From NCBI RefSeq assembly GCF_029285175.1, contig NZ_JABEDH010000001.1:930001-994000 (forward strand): DNA of 64,000 bases, read 5' to 3'. The translations under genes were made by a program, and so were the position numbers. Positions 7,644 through 14,582 of the stretch are shown piece by piece. The notes beneath the pieces are model-generated. The model was not told the DNA's origin. It did not search any database and saw only the letters and a list, made by a program, of their open reading frames with translations. This DNA comes from Sulfitobacter sp. M05. Lineage in GTDB: Bacteria; Pseudomonadota; Alphaproteobacteria; Rhodobacterales; Rhodobacteraceae. Position 1 is the first letter of the stretch; each line of letters opens with the position of its first letter.

Positions 7644-8493
7644 ATTCAGGTGTTCCTTGTGAAAGCGTGACGGGGCTGTTGCCAGTCACACGGGACTGGC
7701 CTTGCAGGAAAAGACAGGCACCGGTGATCTGTCCGCCTGCGATAAACTCTTGAGCGCGGGTCTGTCCATGGTCAAGCGCGGTTGCAAGGGCGCGCACCCC
7801 CAAAGGTCCGCATCCGGTAACAACCAAGCGGCGGCCCAGATCAGAGCCCTCGTCCAGATCACAGGCCGGTTGTCGGCGAATTGCCGGGTCATTTTCGACA
7901 TCCACCGCATTGGCAATCAGGGTGGCGGCAACGTCGGCCTGTGTGGCGCTGGCCGCGAGAACGGTAACACTGTCCGCCACACCGCGGCTTAGGCTGCGTC
8001 CATGCCTGCCGCTGGTCGCGATGCCGCGGATCGGGTCATCATAGGCGATGTGGATAAGGCCCAGTGGCCTGTTGTTATGGCCGGCCATGGCCATCTTGAA
8101 TGCCGTACCTTGGGTCAGTTGCAGCGCAATATCCCCGCCATTATTCACATAGGCCCGCGACAGGACACAGGCATCGGTCATGGCCTCCAGCACGGTTTCC
8201 GCAACCGCCCCCGCCACCCCTGCCATCGGGGTGACAAAACCGCCGTTCGCACAGGCCCTTCCCGCCTCGACCATCCGCTGCGCTATTTCGCCGGCGGGAG
8301 TGGCCGTTGCAGTGTCGATCGGGGCGCGCAACAAGTGGATTTCATCCATTAGCTCTTCAAGCACAGTTTCAAACCGTGCCCGCGCCGCGGCAAAGGCCCG
8401 CGCGCGCGCACCATCCGCCCCGATAATCAGGTCAATGGGGCCGTGCTGCAAATGCAGCCGCTCGCCAAGTCTGCGCGCCGCCGGTCCCGTCAC
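7636..8493 (-). CDS. UPF0280 family protein (ApbE superfamily)
   Basis: A 285-residue protein matching my memory of the UPF0280 family, a branch of the ApbE flavin-transferase superfamily. Diagnostic segments are HGPIDLIIGADG near residue 16, ARFETVLEELMDEIHLLR, GGFVTPMAGVAGAVAETVLEAM and RAYVNNGGDIALQL, the last resembling the nucleotide-binding part of ApbE. It overlaps the reductase gene by 4 nt and the next gene by 8 nt. ApbE enzymes attach FMN covalently to proteins, so a maturation role for the adjacent flavoprotein is an attractive but untested idea. UPF0280 proteins have no proven function that I can cite. Confidence 0.72.
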   Translation of the reverse strand: MTGPAARRLGERLHLQHGPIDLIIGADGARARAFAAARARFETVLEELMDEIHLLRAPIDTATATPAGEIAQRMVEAGRACANGGFVTPMAGVAGAVAETVLEAMTDACVLSRAYVNNGGDIALQLTQGTAFKMAMAGHNNRPLGLIHIAYDDPIRGIATSGRHGRSLSRGVADSVTVLAASATQADVAATLIANAVDVENDPAIRRQPACDLDEGSDLGRRLVVTGCGPLGVRALATALDHGQTRAQEFIAGGQITGACLFLQGQSRVTGNSPVTLSQGTPEYA

Positions 8494-9980
8494 GCCTTAT
8501 CCTTCTCAGTCCAGCTATAGTGTTTTGCCATCAACGGGTCGTGCCCCTGCACGCCACGCTTAAGCCGCCGTGCCGAAGCGGTTTCAATCTGTGCGACGGT
8601 TTTGATCTGATCCACATAGCCGCCCAATGCCGCGTAATCAGAGGCCCTTAGGGTGAATTCGATCGGGGCAACCAACGCCGGCGTCGGAACATAGCCAAAC
8701 GACCCATCCGGCATGTCCAACACATCTACCATGACCGTGATCCCGCCGCCCGGCCAGACATAGGGTTTCGCCCCGCCACAAGACACATTGGTCAGCGCAT
8801 CCTTGACAGAACGTGTCAGGCGCACCGGGTTTTCCGTGACCCCGGCGCGCAGGCTGCCACCAGCCCCCCCCATGAACAGGACCGAACAGACCGACGGTTC
8901 GCAGTTTTCCGCAATCAGATCTGTGGATTTGCGCAGGGCCTCTGGCAACGCACGGGGCTGCGGCTCCAGATCGTCGTCCAGTTCGAAATAGGCAAATTGT
9001 TCGCCTGTCGTCGACACCATCAACAGGCGTAACCCCGCGCGCGCCACCTTGGGGTTGAACGGGCCGAGGATGGTCAGCGGGTCGTCAATATCGGTGCCGC
9101 CCCAGCCGGTGCCGGGTTCGGCCACCTGAAAATACCGCCCGGGGGTGGATCGGCGGCCTTTGATCTTGATCCCTGTTGCGGGCAGGTCCAGCTGCTTGCC
9201 CGCCTCATGTTCGGACAAGACACCGGTGATGTGATCATCCACCACCACCACATCATCCACATGATCCAGCCATTGTTTGGCAAACATCCCGATGGTCGCC
9301 GAACCACAGCCAACACGCATCAATCGTTCGGTATCTCCATTGATCACAGGGGCTTGACCGGCCTGCACGATCACCTCTGTCGTGTGGTCGCCTTCACCAA
9401 TGTGCAATGTCACGGCCTCGCGATTGCACAGAGCCAAAAGCGCAGCACAGGTGACGCGACCTTCCTTTTTGGAGCCGCCGGTCAGGTGGTCAACACCGCC
9501 CAGCGACAGCATTTTGGACCCGTATTCAGACGTGGTTACATGGCCGATCGCCTCGCCCTCGGCATAAACCACTTCGCGTTCTGCCCCGATGTGACGGTCG
9601 GTGTCGATTTTCACCTTAACGCCGCAATAGCTGAAGATGCCTTCGGTCACGACGGTCACCATATCCACGCCGTCGATGTCCTGACTGACGATAAACGGGG
9701 CCGGCTTGTAATCGGGATAGGTGGTGCCGGCACCAACCGCAGTGACAAAGGGCCGGTTGCCCTTAACGATGTCCCCGTCCCATTGCGCGCTATCCTTCAT
9801 AAAGGGCACCAGCGGCGCATCTGCCGTTTCGACAATGGTCAGCGGGTCCAGCCGCACCAATGCGCCTGCGTGGTTGGCATAGCGATCACAGGCACCGGAT
9901 TTCCCATCGGCGATGAAACACAGGACCGGACAGGCATCACAGCGGATTTTCTCGGGTTTATTTCGTTCGGGTCGGTTCAT
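8490..9980 (-). CDS. 6-hydroxynicotinate reductase-like iron-sulfur protein
   Basis: A 496-residue protein resembling 6-hydroxynicotinate reductase (EC 1.3.7.1), which reduces 6-hydroxynicotinate to the tetrahydro-6-oxo compound that enamidase opens. The N-terminus carries C14-x2-C17-x3-C21-x9-C31, a clear iron-sulfur cluster motif followed by YANHAGALVRLDP. Later parts are rich in Gly motifs such as GGVDHLTGGSKKEGRVTCAA and FMGGAGGSLRAGVTENP. There is no export signal or membrane segment, so it is cytoplasmic. It overlaps the Mo-hydroxylase gene by 4 nt (9977-9980). Its co-occurrence with an enamidase, a Mo hydroxylase and a MarR regulator is the strongest support for the assignment. The clostridial enzyme is from an anaerobe and uses a low-potential donor; the donor here is unknown. 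Confidence 0.75.
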   Translation of the reverse strand: MNRPERNKPEKIRCDACPVLCFIADGKSGACDRYANHAGALVRLDPLTIVETADAPLVPFMKDSAQWDGDIVKGNRPFVTAVGAGTTYPDYKPAPFIVSQDIDGVDMVTVVTEGIFSYCGVKVKIDTDRHIGAEREVVYAEGEAIGHVTTSEYGSKMLSLGGVDHLTGGSKKEGRVTCAALLALCNREAVTLHIGEGDHTTEVIVQAGQAPVINGDTERLMRVGCGSATIGMFAKQWLDHVDDVVVVDDHITGVLSEHEAGKQLDLPATGIKIKGRRSTPGRYFQVAEPGTGWGGTDIDDPLTILGPFNPKVARAGLRLLMVSTTGEQFAYFELDDDLEPQPRALPEALRKSTDLIAENCEPSVCSVLFMGGAGGSLRAGVTENPVRLTRSVKDALTNVSCGGAKPYVWPGGGITVMVDVLDMPDGSFGYVPTPALVAPIEFTLRASDYAALGGYVDQIKTVAQIETASARRLKRGVQGHDPLMAKHYSWTEKDKA

Positions 9981-12706
9981 GGCTGCGCCTTTTTGATCGC
10001 CGCATATACGCTGGCCGGAGTTGCAGGCACCTGCGTTATCCGCGCACCTGTGGCCGCATAGATTGCGTTCAGAATGGCAGGTGCTGTCGGGATCAGCACA
10101 TGCTCCCCCAATCCCTTAGCCCCGTAGGGCCCATGCGCGTCGGGTTCTTCAATAATAATGGTCTCGACCGGCGGCATATCGCCAATGGTCGGAATCAGGT
10201 AGTCATGCAGGTTCTCTGTGCGCCCGGGCAGGTATTCTTCCATCAATGCCATGCCCAGCCCCTGCGCAATGCCGCCTTGCACCTGCCCCTCGATCAACAA
10301 GGGGTTGATTGCCTGACCGACATCATGGGCGGCAGTGAAGTTTAGCGGTTTAACGGTGCCCAGTTTCGTATCCACTTCGACCTCGACCAAATGCGCCGCA
10401 TATCCGAATTGCGCATAGGGGGCCCCCTGACCATCGGCGTCCAGAGGTTTGGTTGGCGGGTCATAGGTTTCCACCGCGCGGAAAACAAACCCGTCAGCCG
10501 CCGCCGCTAGGCCGGCAAGGTCCATCTGGTGGGTTTTGCCCGCATCCTGCGCCACCACCTGTCCGTTACCAAAAGACAGAACAGCCCCTTGCGATACATT
10601 CATCCGTTTCAACACAAGGTCCCTCAATGCCAGCCCCGACAGCCGCGCTGCGGCACCTGACACATAGGTCTGGCGCGAGGCCGATGTTTTCCCCGCATCG
10701 GGCGTAACATCCGTGTCCGGCCCGATCAGTCGCAGGGAGGCAGGGGCGACACCAAGGGCTGTGGCAAAGATCTGGGCAATGACTGTATTAGCCCCCTGCC
10801 CGATATCCATCGCCCCCTGATGCAATACCACAGTCCCATCTGGCATAATGCCCGATTTGATCGTCGACGGATTGGGCAAGGAGGTATTGCCGCAGCCATA
10901 CCAGCCTGCCGCGATCCCAACACCCCGTTTGCGCGTGTCCGACCCTGCGTTGAACGCGGCAGCAGCGGCGCGTGCCGTCTTCCAAGCCGGTCGCAGGCTT
11001 TCGAGGCATTTGCGAATGCCGACCCCTTGGGCGAAGACCTGTCCGCAGACCGTGGGGGTATCGTTTTCCAGCGCATTCAGGATACGGAACTCCAGCGGGT
11101 CCATCCCCAGCTTTTCAGCCAAGACGTCAAACAGGCTTTCCTGTGCGATGGCCGATTGCGGCACGCCAAACCCACGAAAGGCACCTGCGGGCGGGTTGTT
11201 GGTGTGGATGCCCGTTGATTCAGCACGGTAATCGGTAATCTGATAAGGGCCGGAGGCATGTACCGGCACCCGGTTGGCCACCGTCGGGCCCCAGCTGGCA
11301 TAGGCACCGGTGTCGAACGCACCGTGAAAATCAAAACCACAGATTTTTCCGGATTCATTCGCCCCGATCCGCAAGTGAATGTCCGAAGGATGCCGTTTGG
11401 TCGTGCTTTGCATCGATTCCGTCCGGCTGTAGGTCAGGCGCACCGGTTTGCCGGCCTTCATCGCGGCCAGTGCCAGATAGGGCTGTACCGACAGATCAAG
11501 CTTGGACCCAAAGCCGCCACCGGTGCCTGTCGGCACGATACGGATCTTGCTGGCATCGAGCCCCAGAATAATCTCCAGACTGTCGCGGTCCATCACCGGT
11601 GCCTGGGTCCCGGCATAAATCTCCACGCGGTCCCCTACCATCTGCGCAAAGCCAGCTTCGGGTTCAATGTAGGCGTGTTCGACAAAGCCACTGTTAAAAT
11701 GACCCTCTACCACGAATTCCGCGCGCTCCAACGCCGCCTTGGCATCACCGCATTGCACAAATCCACCACACATGACATTGCCAGTGCGGTCGCGATGCAG
11801 AGGGCTGGTTTGCGCATCTTGGGCGGTATGGATGTCCGTCGCAGCGGGCAGTTCGATCCATGTGACGGGGAAGTCATCCGGCGCAAGCGCCTTGATTGCA
11901 GCGGGCGTGCCAACCACGGCGGCAACCGCCTCGCCACGAAAGCGGGTTTCAGCTTCGGCAAAGACCGGCTGGTCGACAAACTGCGGGATAACGCCAAAGA
12001 CATTGCGCCCCGGCACATCCTGTGCCGTCAGCACCGCCTCAACCCCGTCGGTCGCAACGGCCCAGTCTTCAAGGTCACCAAACTGAAAACCGGCCCGCGC
12101 AAAGGGGGCGCGGATCACCAAGACCTCAAGCGTTCCGACCGGCGCGATATCATCACTGAACCGTTCAACCCCTGCAACCTTATCCGCCCCGTCCAGACGG
12201 CGAATGCTGTCACCCACAACACCCACAATACCTGCATCATCTCTCAACACCGCAGGACGCCCCATCACCGCGTCGATGATCTTGCGATAGCCCGTGCAGC
12301 GGCACAACACCCCGCCAAGCGCATCTTTCACGGCCTCCTCGGATGGCTGCGGATCAGCCCGCAACAATGCAACGGCGGCGACCATCATCCCCGGTGTGCA
12401 AATCCCGCATTGCGCCGCCCCGTGATCCTGAAACTGCTCTGCCAACCTATGCGCCACCGGATCAGCGATGTGCAGTCCGGCAAGGGTTTCAACATTCTTT
12501 CCAATCACTTGCTGTGTGGCAGTCAGACAGGCGCAAACCGGCTGCCCGTCCAGCAAAACCGTGCAAGCTCCGCAATCACCGGCATTGCACCCGATCTTGA
12601 CGTCCCGCGCCCCAAGGGCTTCTCGCAGGGTTTGTGACAGGCGTTCCCCAGTGGCTGGCGAAGCCTCGACCGCCGTCCCGTTCAAAGTAAAGGAAAATAC
12701 GCTCAT
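9977..12706 (-). CDS. Molybdenum hydroxylase, fused 2Fe-2S and molybdopterin-binding subunit
   Basis: A 909-residue enzyme of the xanthine dehydrogenase family in which the small iron-sulfur subunit and the large Mo subunit form one chain. Residues about 1-150 hold two 2Fe-2S clusters: C40, C45, C48, C60, then QCGICTPGMM and LCRCTGYRKI. From about residue 165 the Mo domain follows, with GTGGGFGSKLD, PPAGAFRGFGVPQ, TSASRQTYVSG and KGLGEHVLIP, the last containing the expected catalytic Glu. The ATG at 12706 was chosen because it overlaps the FAD-subunit stop in ATGA; an upstream in-frame start would add ten residues. By context it probably hydroxylates nicotinate or a related pyridine at C6. 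It is not a classical purine dehydrogenase, since no purine-specific neighbours or XdhC are present. Confidence 0.85.
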   Translation of the reverse strand: MSVFSFTLNGTAVEASPATGERLSQTLREALGARDVKIGCNAGDCGACTVLLDGQPVCACLTATQQVIGKNVETLAGLHIADPVAHRLAEQFQDHGAAQCGICTPGMMVAAVALLRADPQPSEEAVKDALGGVLCRCTGYRKIIDAVMGRPAVLRDDAGIVGVVGDSIRRLDGADKVAGVERFSDDIAPVGTLEVLVIRAPFARAGFQFGDLEDWAVATDGVEAVLTAQDVPGRNVFGVIPQFVDQPVFAEAETRFRGEAVAAVVGTPAAIKALAPDDFPVTWIELPAATDIHTAQDAQTSPLHRDRTGNVMCGGFVQCGDAKAALERAEFVVEGHFNSGFVEHAYIEPEAGFAQMVGDRVEIYAGTQAPVMDRDSLEIILGLDASKIRIVPTGTGGGFGSKLDLSVQPYLALAAMKAGKPVRLTYSRTESMQSTTKRHPSDIHLRIGANESGKICGFDFHGAFDTGAYASWGPTVANRVPVHASGPYQITDYRAESTGIHTNNPPAGAFRGFGVPQSAIAQESLFDVLAEKLGMDPLEFRILNALENDTPTVCGQVFAQGVGIRKCLESLRPAWKTARAAAAAFNAGSDTRKRGVGIAAGWYGCGNTSLPNPSTIKSGIMPDGTVVLHQGAMDIGQGANTVIAQIFATALGVAPASLRLIGPDTDVTPDAGKTSASRQTYVSGAAARLSGLALRDLVLKRMNVSQGAVLSFGNGQVVAQDAGKTHQMDLAGLAAAADGFVFRAVETYDPPTKPLDADGQGAPYAQFGYAAHLVEVEVDTKLGTVKPLNFTAAHDVGQAINPLLIEGQVQGGIAQGLGMALMEEYLPGRTENLHDYLIPTIGDMPPVETIIIEEPDAHGPYGAKGLGEHVLIPTAPAILNAIYAATGARITQVPATPASVYAAIKKAQP

Positions 12707-13530
12707 CCTGCCGCCCCTTTCAACGCGCGCAAACACAGCTCCGCCACCGCATCCCGCCGATAGGCCGCCGATCCGCGCACATCGTCAATCGGGGTCAGCC
12801 CCGCCAGATGATCCGCCGTGACAACAATCTCTGAACATCTTTTGCCGATGCAGGACACCTCAAGCCGGCGCAAGCGCTGGGCGACTGGCGAACAGGCACC
12901 GACAGCGATCCGCGCCAAAGTGATCCGCCCCCCGGTATCGGTAACGACCAGCGCATTTACCATGGCAATCGAGATCACCAGATAGGCCCGGCTGCCTAGT
13001 TTTTCAAAACAAGAGCCGGCGCCGATGGGCGGCGTAGGGATCACAATCGCCGTCACAATTTCACCGGGCTGCAACGCGGTTTGCCGGACCCCCAGAATAA
13101 ACCCGTCCAACGGGACCAGTCGCCGGCCCTGCGTGGCACTGGCGACCTCGACCAATGCGTCAAGGGTCAGTAAGGGCGGGACACCATCCGCCGCAGGTGA
13201 GGCGTTGCACAGGTTGCCGGCAAGGGTTGCGGTATTCTGGATCTGGACACTGCCAACCTGCCCTGCGGCCTGTTTCAAACCATCAAAGGCCGGCGGCAAA
13301 TCAGCTTTGATCATATCAGACCAGCGTACCGCCGCACCAATCCGGATGCCACTGTCTGATACCTCTATCTCCGCAAGCCCTTGAATGCCTGTCAAGTCCA
13401 GTAGGCTGCCAAGAGGCTGACCATGTTGCCAGGTCGCAAACACATCAGTCCCCCCCGCAATAACGCCCAGCTCCGGCTGTGAGGCCAGTGAAAGTGCAGC
13501 TTTCAAATCTGTAGGGCGGTGGTAGGGCAC
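12703..13530 (-). CDS. FAD-binding subunit of molybdenum hydroxylase
   Basis: A 275-residue CoxM/PCMH-type FAD subunit. The flavin-binding motifs are VIAGGTDVF at about residues 23-31 and TLAGNLCNASPAAD near residue 105, followed by the CO dehydrogenase flavoprotein C-terminal domain. It transfers electrons from the iron-sulfur clusters of the fused subunit to an acceptor. The start is GTG at 13530 with AAAGG about 9 nt upstream. It is the first gene of the seven-gene operon, and a near-consensus promoter lies 31-58 nt upstream, giving a leader of only about 23 nt. Confidence 0.85.
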   Translation of the reverse strand: MPYHRPTDLKAALSLASQPELGVIAGGTDVFATWQHGQPLGSLLDLTGIQGLAEIEVSDSGIRIGAAVRWSDMIKADLPPAFDGLKQAAGQVGSVQIQNTATLAGNLCNASPAADGVPPLLTLDALVEVASATQGRRLVPLDGFILGVRQTALQPGEIVTAIVIPTPPIGAGSCFEKLGSRAYLVISIAMVNALVVTDTGGRITLARIAVGACSPVAQRLRRLEVSCIGKRCSEIVVTADHLAGLTPIDDVRGSAAYRRDAVAELCLRALKGAAG

Positions 13531-13548
13531 GGGTGCGGGCCTTTAACT

Positions 13549-13596
13549 GTTTGCATACGAATGATATGCACAGCGCGTGTCTTGTCAACAGACAAG
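13549..13596 (-). promoter_or_regulatory. Sigma-70-type promoter with two inverted repeats for the Mo-hydroxylase operon
   Basis: On the minus strand a perfect TTGACA (-35; plus coordinates 13583-13588) and TATCAT (-10; 13561-13566) are 16 nt apart, the best-looking promoter I found. Two symmetrical elements overlap it. CTTGTC-AACA-GACAAG (13581-13596) covers the -35 box. TGCATA-N7-TATGCA (13552-13570) covers the -10 and start region. The segment GTTTGCATACGAAT (13549-13562) matches the operator-like site at 201-214. The geometry suggests strong expression with repression by steric block. Confidence 0.6.
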
Positions 13597-13876
13597 AACC
13601 CTCGGCCACGCCACTGCGAGTTCGCGATAACGGACCATGCGACCGCTCCTTTGCGGAACAGTCCCTCGCCTGACAGATCAGGCCCCAGCCCATCAAAGCG
13701 CGCCAAGAACGGTAAAAAGGCATCCGGAGTTTACTTGCGATTCACACAAGGTCGCTGTCCGGTCGAAATTTTACCATTTAGCCAAGAATTGTGTAATTAG
13801 TTGGAGGCAAGCCACAAATTCGACATATTGGCCACTAAAATGGGAAAAGTAGAAGTGTGAAAACAGTAGATAGGAT
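13597..13876. other. Intergenic region upstream of the luxR-like gene
   Basis: About 280 nt between the divergent promoter region and the luxR-like gene. I see no convincing gene. It becomes A/T-rich toward the regulator (about 13790-13875), as expected of a promoter region, but no clear -35/-10 pair could be chosen. Short open frames here lack ribosome-binding sites or recognisable sequence. Confidence 0.4.
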
Positions 13877-14470
13877 ATGTTGGTGTTACGGTATTGGGTT
13901 TCCGGGTTCGCTATGGTTTTTGGCATCGCTGCGTTGAAAACATTTCTTCTGGTCGGATTTGTTCTAGACCGGACCAGCACCGACATCGCGACAGTCGTCG
14001 GTTTATTCGCGCTGTTCTTCGCCTTGACCAGCGCTGTGGCCTATATCGGTTTTAAACAGCTGGGAAGATATCAGAAACGCCTGCGCCAAAAGCAACGACA
14101 GGCGACCTCGGATATCGCGGCCCCCGCAGCCAAAGAAAGTGTTATCGCCCGTTACGCCCCTGAATGGGGCTTGTCCCAAGCTGAGGCTGATGTGGCAATT
14201 TTTGTCGCAAAAGGCTTTTCCAACAGTGAAGTTGCCGAAATGCGCGGCTGTGCCATTGCCACGGTTAAATCCCAACTCAGCAGCATCTATCAGAAATCCG
14301 GCATGACGACCCGCTATCAGTTGATCGCGTTTGTTACCGACGAAATTTGCGCACAGGTAAATGAAACCGATGCTGAAAAACACCAGAAGGCCGTTGCGGT
14401 TCCAACACGCCAGATTTTGCCGCTGGTGGGCCGGAACAAGGACACAGAACACACCGCGATGCAGGCGTAA
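13877..14470 (+). CDS. Membrane-anchored LuxR-type (GerE) helix-turn-helix regulator
   Basis: A 197-residue protein with two N-terminal transmembrane helices (about residues 4-28 and 36-58), a basic linker (QKRLRQKQRQ) and a C-terminal GerE DNA-binding domain (about 92-150). The HTH is clear in LSQAEADVAIFVAKGFSNSE followed by VAEMRGCAIATVKSQLSSIYQKSG. There is no receiver or autoinducer domain, so it is not a response regulator or quorum-sensing LuxR of standard form. Roseobacter genomes contain such small membrane-tethered HTH proteins; their signals are unknown to me. It stands tail-to-tail with the Tad pilus operon and may or may not control it. Confidence 0.75.
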   Translation: MLVLRYWVSGFAMVFGIAALKTFLLVGFVLDRTSTDIATVVGLFALFFALTSAVAYIGFKQLGRYQKRLRQKQRQATSDIAAPAAKESVIARYAPEWGLSQAEADVAIFVAKGFSNSEVAEMRGCAIATVKSQLSSIYQKSGMTTRYQLIAFVTDEICAQVNETDAEKHQKAVAVPTRQILPLVGRNKDTEHTAMQA

Positions 14471-14582
14471 AAAACGGGATCCATGCTCCTAGGGGCAGAT
14501 GCCAATCTGACAGACCAAGATACACACCCCTCGTCCTGCAACGCCTTTCCTACACCAAACTGTGCGGACGACAGCGCCGCGA

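Noticed and set aside
9237..9262. CACCAC-type short repeat
   Set aside because: It encodes the Val/Asp run of the reductase-like protein in reverse and is not a separate repeat element.
11258..12637. 459-codon open frame on the plus strand inside the Mo-hydroxylase gene
   Set aside because: Exact antisense of a gene with clear cofactor motifs; composition (His/Arg/Pro-rich) is typical of a mirror frame in G+C-rich DNA.
9977..13530. Classical xanthine dehydrogenase
   Set aside because: No xdhC, guanine deaminase or ureide genes; neighbours are a hydroxynicotinate reductase-like gene and an enamidase, so a heterocycle hydroxylase fits better.
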